DNA from: Candidatus Rifleibacteriota bacterium
GTDB lineage: Bacteria > Muiribacteriota > Ozemobacteria > Ozemobacterales > Ozemobacteraceae
Assembly: GCA_018818125.1 (NCBI GenBank)
Contig: JAHISQ010000117.1
Span: 1 to 60,446 of the forward strand
Length of the DNA: 60,446 nt
Direction of reading: 5' to 3'
The notes under the pieces are model-generated. The model ran no database searches and was not told where the DNA came from. It worked only from the letters and a program-made list of their open reading frames with translations. The translations under genes were made by a program, and so were the position numbers. Positions 8,455 through 17,655 of this stretch are shown piece after piece; positions within the stretch are counted from its first letter, which is position 1, and each line of letters starts with the position of its first letter.

Positions 8455-10059
8455 TCAGGGGTGCGTTGGCGTTGGTATGCATTTAAGTATACCCTTTGGC
8501 ATCTTGTGTTTGGGCACGATGTGTTTGAGTTTGATGCGATTTTCAGTTACCGGTGCCACAACTTTTTCTGTCTGAATGAACTTCATAAATACATCCCCGG
8601 TCAACTTGCCGGTAGATCCAGAGTCTACTGCTTCAGTGAATCCGCTGAGACCGTTTCCGCCGGCTGCCAGAAAATCTATGGTGCAGACAGAGTATAACTG
8701 CTCATCATCAAGTTCTTTGCCTTTGAACTTCACCGACAATTCTGACTGGGAGTAATCCACCTGCACGCCACGCGAAACCTGCAGAAAACCGCCAAATCCA
8801 CCAGCCTGCTCCATTTCGTATGCTACCTGCGCAAACACCTTTTTAAGCGAAGCACCGCTCAATTTAAGGGTTACCAGATAATTATCAAAAGGCAGAACAT
8901 TCAAACAGTCGCCCACGGTAATACTCCCGCTGGCAATAGAGCTTCTGATGCCACCACCGTTAATCAGCGCCATATCGGTCGAAGCGAATGAAGCAAAGCT
9001 GTCAGCAACAAGATTACCAAGGTTGGTTTCATTGTTTCTAACTGAATTTCTTTCGCCATCGAGAAAAACCTTGGCAAAGCCCAGCTTAACGTTGACTTTA
9101 TCTTTGATCTGCTCCCACAGCTTTTCCACTATTACTGCAATCTCGCAGTCTTCGGGTTTGTCGTTGCCCATGGCTACAAGACCGGCCGCCAGAACATCAA
9201 CCTTTTGCGGAGAGTTGCGATAAAAAGCGATATCGTAACGAGTCACGTTCTGGCCCCATTCTCCCGGCTGAGACATGAAGCGATGACCGCGATTGCCATT
9301 GACGACAGCCGGTGGATTAATTGCCAGATGGGTATGCCCACCAAGAATTCCGTCTATTTCAGGAAATTCTTCGAACAGCTCAAGTTCGCGTTCCCAGCCG
9401 AGGTGGGACAACAGAATAATCATGTCAGGGTTTTGTGCCTTTATTTCGGGCAGACACTTTCTTATAGCCAGTGAAGCGTCACAAACATCAAAATCAGTTA
9501 CAAACAGTGGCTGCACAATTTCTTTAAGATTTTCTGGAGTGAGGCCAATGAGCGCAATTTTGACCGGGTTTTCACTTTTACCGGCATTTATGATGGTGTA
9601 GGGCTTGATTCTGCTCTGCAGCTGCGGAATCTTTTTAAAGACGATGTTGGCAGCAAGAATCGGAAACCTCGCATAAGAAACAGCCTCGGCAAGGACTTCC
9701 TGGCCGCTGTCAAATTCGTGGTTACCTAGTGTCATAGCATTATAGCCGGTGCTGTTCATGAATTCTATGTCAGGAATTCCCTGAAAGAAACGGTAAAAAA
9801 AAGTTCCCTGGAAGATATCACCAGATGACAGCATAACAACTTCGCGACCCTGGTCTTCGAGGGATTGTCTGTATTCTTTTATGCGCGCATAACCGCCGAC
9901 ACCTTTTTCGGTTGGGCTGTCAAAAGCCATCAGATGAGCATGAATGTCAGAAGTATGCAATATGCTGAATTCAACAACTTCAAAAGGTTCAGCCGAAAAC
10001 GCCATTAAGTTAAGTGGAACGATCAACAACAGGAACAGGAGCCGTAAAGTTTTATTCAT
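8455..10059 (-). CDS. Secreted 5'-nucleotidase / UDP-sugar hydrolase family
   Basis: The 534-aa protein has a signal peptide (cleavage near AFSAEP), then a calcineurin-like metallophosphatase domain with the metal motifs HTSDIHAH (about residue 35), SSGDIFQG, TLGNHEFDSG and LLSHLGWERE, then GGHTH. The C-terminal 5'-nucleotidase substrate-binding domain starts near residue 340 (NLGNLVADSF, ALINGGGIRSSI) and includes the adenine-stacking region near FDNYL. It should remove phosphate from external nucleotides or UDP-sugars in the periplasm. The gene converges on the ABC1-like gene, ends 51 bases apart. The start has only a weak ribosome-binding site. Confidence 0.93.
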   Translation of the reverse strand: MNKTLRLLFLLLIVPLNLMAFSAEPFEVVEFSILHTSDIHAHLMAFDSPTEKGVGGYARIKEYRQSLEDQGREVVMLSSGDIFQGTFFYRFFQGIPDIEFMNSTGYNAMTLGNHEFDSGQEVLAEAVSYARFPILAANIVFKKIPQLQSRIKPYTIINAGKSENPVKIALIGLTPENLKEIVQPLFVTDFDVCDASLAIRKCLPEIKAQNPDMIILLSHLGWERELELFEEFPEIDGILGGHTHLAINPPAVVNGNRGHRFMSQPGEWGQNVTRYDIAFYRNSPQKVDVLAAGLVAMGNDKPEDCEIAVIVEKLWEQIKDKVNVKLGFAKVFLDGERNSVRNNETNLGNLVADSFASFASTDMALINGGGIRSSIASGSITVGDCLNVLPFDNYLVTLKLSGASLKKVFAQVAYEMEQAGGFGGFLQVSRGVQVDYSQSELSVKFKGKELDDEQLYSVCTIDFLAAGGNGLSGFTEAVDSGSTGKLTGDVFMKFIQTEKVVAPVTENRIKLKHIVPKHKMPKGILKCIPTPTHP

Positions 10060-10138
10060 TCAGTGCACGCGCTTCCTTTGAGAGTGTATACAGTGATTTT
10101 ACTGATAACCCCACCACCCCGCAATACCTGAGCACCAA

Positions 10139-10780
10139 TTATTTTAATATTTTAAATGTTTTGCTCAACTGCTCACGAAATTTTATGCTTTCGCTGGAAG
10201 CTGAACCATTTGCAGCAAGGGTATCCTGTAAAATCAGCAATAGTGAGCCGGATGCAAGTTTAAATGAATAAATTTCCTGAGATATGGTGCCATCGCCAAT
10301 AGTTGTTACAACGCGTGACCCAGCGGATTTTTTCTGATCAAGCACGATTTCACAGTCACTCAGTGTAGTATTCTCTACTCCAAAGCTCGGCAAGAGCTGT
10401 TCTGCCATGGTCCGATGATTCATCTCAACTGGATAGCGCTGAATCATCAAAACCGCTTTGTTGCCTGACAGGCTCCAGAGCTCCATTGCTGGATCACTAA
10501 GATCGGCTTCAAAAGTAAAATAGCGCGGGTAGCTCAGGTTGACCCCACCGTAAGTAAATTTTTTATCTGGATCTACTGTGAGGCGAACGCTGGCATTCCC
10601 GGCATCGGCAGGCAACTCTACTTCTTTATCAGTAAAAAGAGGCAGTTCCTGGCCGTTAAGCAAAAGCCGATACGAGTCTGCTGGCTCGATACTCGCGTCA
10701 GCTGCCGCAAACAGTCTCAAGGGCAAACAGGACAACGCCGATATCAAAATCATAAAGAAAATTCGCCTAAACTGGTTCAT
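10139..10780 (-). CDS. Hypothetical secreted protein
   Basis: This 213-aa protein has a signal peptide (MNQFRRIFFMILISALSCLP, cleavage after FAAA) and a beta-rich mature part of unknown family. AGGAG stands six bases before the ATG. It lies 79 bases upstream of the 5'-nucleotidase gene on the same strand and 45 bases downstream of iorB, so it could belong to either transcript. I cannot assign a function; a periplasmic or outer-membrane-associated location is likely. Confidence 0.72.
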   Translation of the reverse strand: MNQFRRIFFMILISALSCLPLRLFAAADASIEPADSYRLLLNGQELPLFTDKEVELPADAGNASVRLTVDPDKKFTYGGVNLSYPRYFTFEADLSDPAMELWSLSGNKAVLMIQRYPVEMNHRTMAEQLLPSFGVENTTLSDCEIVLDQKKSAGSRVVTTIGDGTISQEIYSFKLASGSLLLILQDTLAANGSASSESIKFREQLSKTFKILK

Positions 10781-10825
10781 GGTTATCTCCTAACGGTATT
10801 TAAACCGGTGAATTCTTGTCGCCTG

Positions 10826-11398
10826 CTAAATCAGGCTCTTGAACATGCCAAGATTTGTTTCGAGCATTCTACCCGCCATCAGATCATTCATTGCTTTCTG
10901 ATAATGCTCGACAGCGAGGCCTGCTACCAGCTTGTTTTTACAGATTGCAGCGAGTAGCGCAATGTTCTGCATTCTCGGATCGGGAAGATCGTTCTGGTAA
11001 ACTTTGAACAACCTGAAAGCGCCCTTCTGACAAAAATCTTCAACCTGCTGTTCGCTTATTCCCTGGGCTTTTTTGAGCCTGACCGGAAGCGGCTGCCATG
11101 AGGTGTTATAGTATACGAGAGTGCCATTCTCTGCCAGATAATCAGCTGCGGCGCGCACGGCTTCATGCCGTTCGAGCGAGATTACCAATTCAGCTTTGTG
11201 TTTTGAAACCAGTGGAGAGTGAATATTTTCACCAATTCTTATGTGGGAAGACACCATTCCACCGCGTTGCGCAAGTCCATGGGTGTCGACACCGAGAGCA
11301 TTCAGACCGGCATGATCTGCAGCACGAAGAATAATTTCGCTGATCAGACCAATACCCTGACCACCAACGCCGCTAAGATATATATTAAATATTTTCAT
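10826..11398 (-). CDS. iorB: Indolepyruvate:ferredoxin oxidoreductase, beta subunit
   Basis: The 190-aa protein is the gamma-type 2-oxoacid oxidoreductase domain that forms IorB. The N-terminal GVGGQGIGLISEIILRAA and the GVDTHGLAQRGGMVSSHIRIG stretches are family signatures. With IorA it oxidatively decarboxylates aryl pyruvates from Phe, Tyr and Trp breakdown to aryl-acetyl-CoA, reducing ferredoxin. The gene starts 15 bases after iorA, behind AAGGAG. It is of normal length. Confidence 0.95.
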   Translation of the reverse strand: MKIFNIYLSGVGGQGIGLISEIILRAADHAGLNALGVDTHGLAQRGGMVSSHIRIGENIHSPLVSKHKAELVISLERHEAVRAAADYLAENGTLVYYNTSWQPLPVRLKKAQGISEQQVEDFCQKGAFRLFKVYQNDLPDPRMQNIALLAAICKNKLVAGLAVEHYQKAMNDLMAGRMLETNLGMFKSLI

Positions 11399-11413
11399 CT
11401 GATTTCTCCTTGA

Positions 11414-13291
11414 TCAGCGATTTTCCGGGCGGTTAATCGCTTTGGCCGGGCATGTCTGCAAACACGAGCCATCGCCTATACACAAATCCGGGTTTACATC
11501 TATCGAGCCGTCTTCATGCATAATAAAAGTCGGGCAGGCAAAATCACTTACGCAGGCGTGAGTTTGATTACAGGCTTGCTTGTCTATGCTGACCATCTTG
11601 GCCTGAAAGTTTTCTTTACGGCGCTGTTCACGCATCAATTTGAGCATGCAGGGATGACGGGCAATAACAACAGCGAACCCTTCAACCGCCACCGCCTCTT
11701 TGACCATTTCGGTCAGTTTCTCCTGCTGATAAGTATCTACTTCATAAATGTGCTTTACGCCCAGTCCCTCTAGAACGCCGCGCACCGGAATCTTATCTGT
11801 TGCCTGGTTAAAGTTGCGACCGCTGGCGGCATGATCCTGATGCCCGGTCATTGCTGTAGTGCCATTTTCCATGATAATCAGCGTAATATTGTGTTTGTTA
11901 AAAAGAGCGTTCACAATGCCTGGTATTCCGGCATGAAAAAAAGTTGAATCACCCAGAAAACAGACGACAGAACGAGAAGCGTTAAAAAGTGACATTCCGG
12001 CGGCAATACCAGTAGATGCCCCCATGCACATCAGTAACTGTCCCATATTATAGGGAGGCATGAAGCCGAGTGTGTGACAACCAATATCTGCTACCTTAAT
12101 ATCATCGTCGCCAAGCGCCTGCTTAACAGCATGAAAGGCACTGCGGTGGCCACAACCAGGACACATCTGAGCTGGACGCGGCGGCACAGCCACGCTGAAA
12201 TCTGGCGCAGCAGCAGGCTTGGGCGCTATTTCCGGCCAGATTGCTGCCAGCAACACGGCAACCTTGTCAGCCGTGTATTCGCCAATCCATGATTCAATGT
12301 CAGTTTTTCCGTGAATTTTAACTTTTATCTGCTGTTCAAAAGCCAGTCGTTTAATTTCGCCTTCGATAATGTCGTCAAGCTCTTCGAGGACAAAAACTTC
12401 TTCGTGGTTGCGTAAAAATTCAGCTATAAGCTTTTGCGGAAGCGGATAGATCATGCCAAGCTTGAGAATGTCCGGTTTTCCGCCAGATTCGGCAAGACAG
12501 TCGAGCAATGAAAGAAAAGGCATTCCGAAGGTGACTATACCCTGGCGTGGATTTTCATTACCGACCAGCTGATGAAGCCCTTTATTTTCACTCATTTCGG
12601 CAACCTGCTGCAGATTGCCGAGAGCCCGACGCTTCATTGGAAAAACAAGACTGGTTAGCGGCATGTACGGCCCGTTTTTCACGTCGAACGCCGGTGTTTT
12701 GTCAAAATCAGCAGGCTGCCACGCGGCAAAATTAACTTTTTGTTTAGCGTGACAAACATGAGTAGTGAGTCTGAGAATGACCGGAATATGGAGCTGTCGA
12801 GACAGAATTGCGGCAGCCTTGTAATATTGATAAACTTCCTGCGGGTTCGCCGGCTCAAATATAGGAGTATAACTGAGTCGCGCCAGATGGCGATTATCCT
12901 GCTCATTCTGCGAAGAATTAGCACCCGGGTCGTCGCCAAGAATGACTACCATACCGCCGATCAGATTCATCAGACTTAGCTGAACAAAAGTATCGGCAGC
13001 GACATTGAGCCCGACACTCTTAAAAAAAACTGTCGATAAGTGACCATTGACTGAAGCACCATAGGCGACTTCGGTGGCGACTTTTTCGTTAGTCGAAAAT
13101 TCAAAATAGAAGGGGCGATCTTCAGCCTTGATCCCTGCGATTGCCGATGCGATTTCGGGAGTAGGCGAACCCGGGTAAGAAGTTACTACACGGGCACCTG
13201 CTTCGATCATGGCTCTAACTACCGCAGTATTTCCCATCACAATTTCACTGAACGCCTCTCGACTCAGTAGCATGTCTGCAAAACTTTTCAT
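11414..13291 (-). CDS. iorA: Indolepyruvate:ferredoxin oxidoreductase, alpha subunit
   Basis: The 625-aa protein has the IorA order: pyrimidine-binding domain (from about residue 20, SYPGSPTPEI), transketolase C-like middle, thiamine-diphosphate domain (CPGCGHRSAF near 380; GDSTFFHAG...NGTTAMTG near 450-490), and a C-terminal ferredoxin-like tail. The tail is unusual. The first cluster reads C-N-Q-T-H-A-C and the second C-I-G-D-G-S-C-L-Q-T-C-P, so in each the second cysteine of the common CxxCxxC is replaced (Thr, Asp). The start follows GGAGAA. iorB follows after 15 bases. The 280 bases upstream of it (13292-13571) hold no gene I can see. The enzyme is oxygen-sensitive and implies an anaerobic life. 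Confidence 0.95.
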   Translation of the reverse strand: MKSFADMLLSREAFSEIVMGNTAVVRAMIEAGARVVTSYPGSPTPEIASAIAGIKAEDRPFYFEFSTNEKVATEVAYGASVNGHLSTVFFKSVGLNVAADTFVQLSLMNLIGGMVVILGDDPGANSSQNEQDNRHLARLSYTPIFEPANPQEVYQYYKAAAILSRQLHIPVILRLTTHVCHAKQKVNFAAWQPADFDKTPAFDVKNGPYMPLTSLVFPMKRRALGNLQQVAEMSENKGLHQLVGNENPRQGIVTFGMPFLSLLDCLAESGGKPDILKLGMIYPLPQKLIAEFLRNHEEVFVLEELDDIIEGEIKRLAFEQQIKVKIHGKTDIESWIGEYTADKVAVLLAAIWPEIAPKPAAAPDFSVAVPPRPAQMCPGCGHRSAFHAVKQALGDDDIKVADIGCHTLGFMPPYNMGQLLMCMGASTGIAAGMSLFNASRSVVCFLGDSTFFHAGIPGIVNALFNKHNITLIIMENGTTAMTGHQDHAASGRNFNQATDKIPVRGVLEGLGVKHIYEVDTYQQEKLTEMVKEAVAVEGFAVVIARHPCMLKLMREQRRKENFQAKMVSIDKQACNQTHACVSDFACPTFIMHEDGSIDVNPDLCIGDGSCLQTCPAKAINRPENR

Positions 13292-13571
13292 ATTTTCTCC
13301 AGAATCCGAAATTAGCTGAATAATTCTACCCCAACCTCAACCTTATTACCAGCAAGCGGCTTCAAAACCATGGCAAACCCGTCATAGCAATGGATTCCCG
13401 GCCTGATGCCGCGCAAGCCAGGATGCTTATAGCGGCCAGGCGAAAGTCCAGTCTAGTTGTCGTTATCGGATAGTTCAATGTGTGTAATCTGAGTAATTCA
13501 AAGAATTTTCGACGAGATAGCAACATATGTATTATAATTGTGAGGAAAGATCCAAACCATGAGGGAAATTC

Positions 13572-16325
13572 TTGTCTGAACCTGAGAGTTTTGCAATGAT
13601 ATTAGAGCATCTGGGTTCTCTGATCTGCAATGAAGGTGAATATTTTTCGCATCAGACCGCTCTTTTTCTGCTGGGTCTGGCCCCAGAACCGCCTCACACT
13701 CTTACAATCGTGTCTGATCATCGCAGGCGCAATCGTTCTATTGGTGGTTTTGAACTGGTTTTTGTTTATCACGGAAAAGTCGCCAGCAGCTTTATCCAGA
13801 CTATCCTTTTTAATAGCCATCGTCTTCAGGTATCTACTATAGAAAAAACCCTGGTAGACCTTTCCAAGGATTCGGTTTATGCACCACCTGTTTCGACCAT
13901 GGCATCCCTTTTCTGCCGCGTTTCTGTTAATATCAGACTACTGCTCAACATAGCTCGTCACACTTCAGACAGCGTATTAAAGCGAGTCTCACTCTATCTT
14001 GCCTGGAGCGGGCGAGCGGCTTACCATGAGCTGCCATTTAAATTCTTCAAGAGAACGCCAGTAAAGCTGGATCCACGCGAAACCCATGAATTAACCTGGA
14101 ACGGCTTGTTTTTCACCAGATTTCCAGCAGCGCTCCTGCTGCAACCTCCCGATCCGCCACCCGCAGATGTAGAAACAACAACACGCCTGTGGATGGAGCT
14201 GCGCAGCCTTGGCGAACTATGCGAAAAACAGCTTCAGGCAAATATGATCTTTATCAGAGAAACCCAGGAACCTAGAATTAACGCGATCATCGAAAACTAT
14301 TTCATCGAAATCTTTCAGAATCTCGATAGCGACAAATTAAACTGGCTGCTTGCCAATACACTTAACAGCAAGGAAGACATAGAATTTCCTCCGCTGATAC
14401 CACGCCTGCTGCTGAGATTTATTGCCAATAGAACAGACGTTCTGCTGCTTAGGAACGAAGAAATCTCTGACTGGGTTTATAAAAATCTCACATCGACAGA
14501 TATTGAACTGGCTGGCTCTGCAATTTATTTTGGCACACTGATCGGGCTCGAAAGTGAAATCATTGAAAGATTTACCCAACTCAGCTCACGCCTGTTCTAC
14601 GCTGGCCAATTCGATCTCATAAACTTTTTCGCTGAACATTTTCTGAATATGGATCTGATTTTTGCCCACAACGTTTACCTGGACATCTCCAAGACATTCT
14701 CGGCACAGGAACGCTATAATGAAGCATTACAACTACTTGAAGAGGCAAAAACAAAGTATGAAGATCAGCCAGGCAGTATTATGGGGCACCTGTTTTACGG
14801 ATCTGCGCTGGTTCTAAGACGACTCGGCCGTGTAGAAGAAGCAATGACCGATCTGTTTCTGGCTCGTGAAAGCTTTAACATTGATAACGATTTTGAATCG
14901 CTGGCAAGAGCGGAAAATGCGCTTGGAAATATTTATTTTTCGCGTGGCCGGGCACAGTCGGCGAAATCGCACTATCTTGCCGGGCTGTATCATGCCCGCC
15001 AGTCAGGCAACGATAATCTGCTGGCCTCATTTTTAACCAACATTGGACTGGTTGAATATGACCTTGGCAATTTTAACAAGGCCAGAGCTCAGCTCAATCG
15101 CGCCTACAACATGAATCGACAACAAAACAACCTCTGGAATGCCTCAGTAACAGGCATGGGACTTGGCAAAATCTTCCTGAAAATGGGTCATTTTTTCAAG
15201 GCAATCAAGGTTTTTCGAGAGGTTCTTTCTATTCGTGAAAAGAAGCTGAATCTCAGCGGCATGTACGAAATTTTTTCTTTACTGGCGTGGATCTGCGAAG
15301 TTCTCGGCAAACATGCGGCAGCCGAAACATACTGGAATCAGGCCTCAGCACTGTCGTCTACAACCCGACTCGAAGCTCGCGCCTGCTATGTCGGCGAATC
15401 CCTTCAGGCCATGAGTCATGTCTTTAATCATCGTCTGAGCGATGCAGAAAGGCATTACCGAACGATGATTGCCCGCGCAATAGCAAATAACGCTTCAACA
15501 GTGCAGATTGGCGATTTACAGTTCGGGCTTGCTGCGACCCTGATCTTTCAGGGACGTGAAAGCGAAGGTCTCGAACCCATGCGAAGTGCTTATCAGAATA
15601 TTGGCAGCGAATCATCCCGAGCGCAGAGGTTACAGATAGACCTTCTGGCGGCAATTTATTATCCTGTCTGTTTTCCAGAACTGGATCTAAGCAAATTGAT
15701 TCAGCAGTACATAGTCAGCGAATGCTTTGACCCGTTTTGGGAAATGATTGCCCACAAATTAGTCGAACTTGATACGCCTGACAGCAGAGAATACCTGAAA
15801 TATCATATCAGTAAAACCCCTCCCTCAACCCTTAAGCAGCTCATCTCAAAGAATCCGGGACTCAAGGAAATTGTAGACGCACTACAAACCTGCAGTAGTC
15901 GAGCTGGCGAATTCTTTACCATGCTGTCAAGCGATGAAACGGCGACACTGCACCATGACGAATACTTGAAATGGCAAAAAAACTATCCTGCTGATCATCT
16001 TATTTTTGACGCACCAGCGGGGTTGCTTTTATACGGCGGGAGTCTAATCCGCATCAAGGTCGGCTCGATACCCCACAATCTTCTACTGCAACTGTTTATC
16101 GCGCAACCTCACGCAGTTGAAGTCGAAGCTCTGTACAGATCAGCCTGGGGATCAAACTTCGATCCAGAGTATGATCAGGGCGCCTTTAAAACTACAGCGC
16201 AAAGGGTAAAGCAGTTGCTTAAAAGCATCTGCCCGTCGGCACGCATTGTCAGACGCAAAAGTAAACAGAGCACAAGAGCCATAAAAATTTCCATTGCCGT
16301 ACCCTGGATACTTGTTTTCAAATAG
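13572..16325 (+). CDS. AbiEi-like / TPR / winged-helix fusion regulator
   Basis: This 917-aa protein appears to have three parts. Residues 10-160 resemble the AbiEi antitoxin/regulator fold: FSHQTALFLLGLAPEPPHTLTIV, a beta strand pair ending VFVYHG, VSTIEKTLVDLSKD, then a helical stretch ending SVLKRVSLYLAWSG. Residues about 370-680 are tetratricopeptide repeats (LGNIYFSRGRAQSAKSHY and LGNFNKARAQLNRAY units). The last 110 residues look like a winged-helix DNA-binding domain of the OmpR/SARP kind (VEALYRSAWG...AFKTTAQRVKQLLKSI). It starts with TTG behind GAGGG at six bases; an ATG lies eight codons in. It stands alone, with no AbiEii toxin nearby. Regulation of unknown targets is inferred. Confidence 0.75.
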   Translation: MSEPESFAMILEHLGSLICNEGEYFSHQTALFLLGLAPEPPHTLTIVSDHRRRNRSIGGFELVFVYHGKVASSFIQTILFNSHRLQVSTIEKTLVDLSKDSVYAPPVSTMASLFCRVSVNIRLLLNIARHTSDSVLKRVSLYLAWSGRAAYHELPFKFFKRTPVKLDPRETHELTWNGLFFTRFPAALLLQPPDPPPADVETTTRLWMELRSLGELCEKQLQANMIFIRETQEPRINAIIENYFIEIFQNLDSDKLNWLLANTLNSKEDIEFPPLIPRLLLRFIANRTDVLLLRNEEISDWVYKNLTSTDIELAGSAIYFGTLIGLESEIIERFTQLSSRLFYAGQFDLINFFAEHFLNMDLIFAHNVYLDISKTFSAQERYNEALQLLEEAKTKYEDQPGSIMGHLFYGSALVLRRLGRVEEAMTDLFLARESFNIDNDFESLARAENALGNIYFSRGRAQSAKSHYLAGLYHARQSGNDNLLASFLTNIGLVEYDLGNFNKARAQLNRAYNMNRQQNNLWNASVTGMGLGKIFLKMGHFFKAIKVFREVLSIREKKLNLSGMYEIFSLLAWICEVLGKHAAAETYWNQASALSSTTRLEARACYVGESLQAMSHVFNHRLSDAERHYRTMIARAIANNASTVQIGDLQFGLAATLIFQGRESEGLEPMRSAYQNIGSESSRAQRLQIDLLAAIYYPVCFPELDLSKLIQQYIVSECFDPFWEMIAHKLVELDTPDSREYLKYHISKTPPSTLKQLISKNPGLKEIVDALQTCSSRAGEFFTMLSSDETATLHHDEYLKWQKNYPADHLIFDAPAGLLLYGGSLIRIKVGSIPHNLLLQLFIAQPHAVEVEALYRSAWGSNFDPEYDQGAFKTTAQRVKQLLKSICPSARIVRRKSKQSTRAIKISIAVPWILVFK

Positions 16326-16421
16326 CCGCTGCATATTTTTTGTTACACACAAAGCACACGCACCCGCAAAACCCGGCTCTGGCACAGAAAACACACTCAA
16401 ACTTTTGTAACTTTATTAGCA

Positions 16422-16450
16422 TTGCAGCTTGTCGATGCCATTGTTATACT
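16422..16450 (+). promoter_or_regulatory. Promoter of the 16501 gene
   Basis: TTGCAG (16422-16427) and TATACT (16445-16450) are 17 bases apart, 50 bases before the ATG. The gap from 16326 to here contains nothing else I can support. Confidence 0.65.
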
Positions 16451-16500
16451 GTATCTGTAAGACTGTGACCTTGCCAATAAGTATATGAGGAGAAAAGAGT

Positions 16501-17382
16501 ATGCGACAACACAGACTTCTGTTAACTTTAGCGGTTTTTATAGCCATGGTGGCCTGCCAGGCCAGCGCGTTTGACGGTGTTTCTGCCGATCATCCGCTCT
16601 ATGCAACTCAGCAGCGCATTTTTGCGTCAATAGCTGATTACTGGCAGATTCAGGAACTTTTTATCAAGTATGCTCAGGATCAGAGCACCGAAAACGAAAC
16701 CAATTGGAACAAAGCGATCGAATCACACACAAAAAATTGCATACAGATCGGCAAGGATGTGATTCGTTCGATTAAAAAAACTGACTATGGTCAGGTTGAA
16801 ATGCTCAGCGACATCTATCGCTCGTTGCCAGAAGGCGCAAGAAATGCGCTTTACCCCACCCTCGGTTATATGAAGGTTGAAGTTACTCAGGGAGAAACTG
16901 AATACCTTACTGAAGAAAAATTCAGAGAATATTTTCCAGGCTATGGCTATTCTGAACCCGGCTTCAAGTATCGCAAAGGTCGCGAACTTGACCGCGAGTA
17001 CAAAGGTGTAACCTGGCAGTATGAAGAACAGACTATTTCCACCACTTGGAATGTCAGCCTGACGATCAACATCGACCTGGTAGCCATACTCAAAGGTCTG
17101 GTAACCGGCGGGGCAATCAAAAACCTCAGAGTTTCTGAGCCCTACAATATGAATGTTGGTGGCCAGCCAATGATCGTCTGCAACGTTTCTTTTCAGCGCA
17201 TAAAAGCGATCACTACAAAAATCAACCGCAAGTTCGAAATCAACAAAGTCTGGTTCGAACTGTTCAGAACTAAATCATCATCATGGTCTGATCCAGTCTG
17301 GGAACTCACTGGTAAAACCTATGAAATACTCCAGGAACCCACTGGCGAAGACGTTGTAACCTCAATCGGAGTAGAAAATTAA
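16501..17382 (+). CDS. Hypothetical secreted protein
   Basis: The 293-aa protein has a signal peptide (hydrophobic LLLTLAVFIAMVA, cleavage likely after QASA). A cysteine sits at residue 19, but the residues before it (AMVA) are a poor lipobox. The mature part mixes a helical first half (residues 30-110) with a beta-rich second half containing alternating hydrophobic strands (WNVSLTINIDLVAIL). TGAGGAGAA precedes the ATG. It has its own promoter and a strong terminator at 17442-17479, so it is a single-gene unit. I recognise no family. Confidence 0.75.
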   Translation: MRQHRLLLTLAVFIAMVACQASAFDGVSADHPLYATQQRIFASIADYWQIQELFIKYAQDQSTENETNWNKAIESHTKNCIQIGKDVIRSIKKTDYGQVEMLSDIYRSLPEGARNALYPTLGYMKVEVTQGETEYLTEEKFREYFPGYGYSEPGFKYRKGRELDREYKGVTWQYEEQTISTTWNVSLTINIDLVAILKGLVTGGAIKNLRVSEPYNMNVGGQPMIVCNVSFQRIKAITTKINRKFEINKVWFELFRTKSSSWSDPVWELTGKTYEILQEPTGEDVVTSIGVEN

Positions 17383-17441
17383 GAACAGAATTTGCACAAG
17401 CTAACGACAAGCTAACGCATAAAAGTCTCTGCTCATAATCG

Positions 17442-17479
17442 GGGGGGCTGTATCATAAAGATGATACAGCCCCCCTTTT
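17442..17479 (+). terminator. Strong rho-independent terminator
   Basis: A perfect 15-bp stem (17442-17456 with 17461-17475) with a four-base loop is followed by TTTT on the plus strand, 60 bases after the 16501 gene. A 9-base direct repeat, AAGCTAACG, lies just before it (17399-17407 and 17410-17418). Confidence 0.88.
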
Positions 17480-17574
17480 CATGCACCCACATGGTCTAGC
17501 GAAAATCAGCTCAAACGTGGGGCTCTCCCACCTGCAACCAGCCTGTTTTTAAATATTTCAGCATGGAGTAACGT

Positions 17575-17611
17575 CGAAGGGGGTTCAAAATATTGAACCC
17601 CCTTCGTTTTT
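17575..17611 (+). terminator. Second tandem plus-strand terminator
   Basis: A perfect 14-bp stem (17575-17588 with 17593-17606) with an AAAT-type loop is followed by TTTTT on the plus strand. It lies 100 bases after the first terminator; on the minus strand no T-run follows, so it does not suit the converging 17656 gene. Either it is a back-up terminator or it ends a small RNA made from 17480-17611. Confidence 0.78.
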
Positions 17612-17655
17612 GTCGTCGCGTTTCGCCATTAATCGCAATTATGGCGCCCCAGATA

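Noticed and set aside
13380..13450. GC-rich stretch resembling fragments of dispersed palindromic repeats
   Set aside because: The half-sites do not pair convincingly and no second copy is visible in this window.
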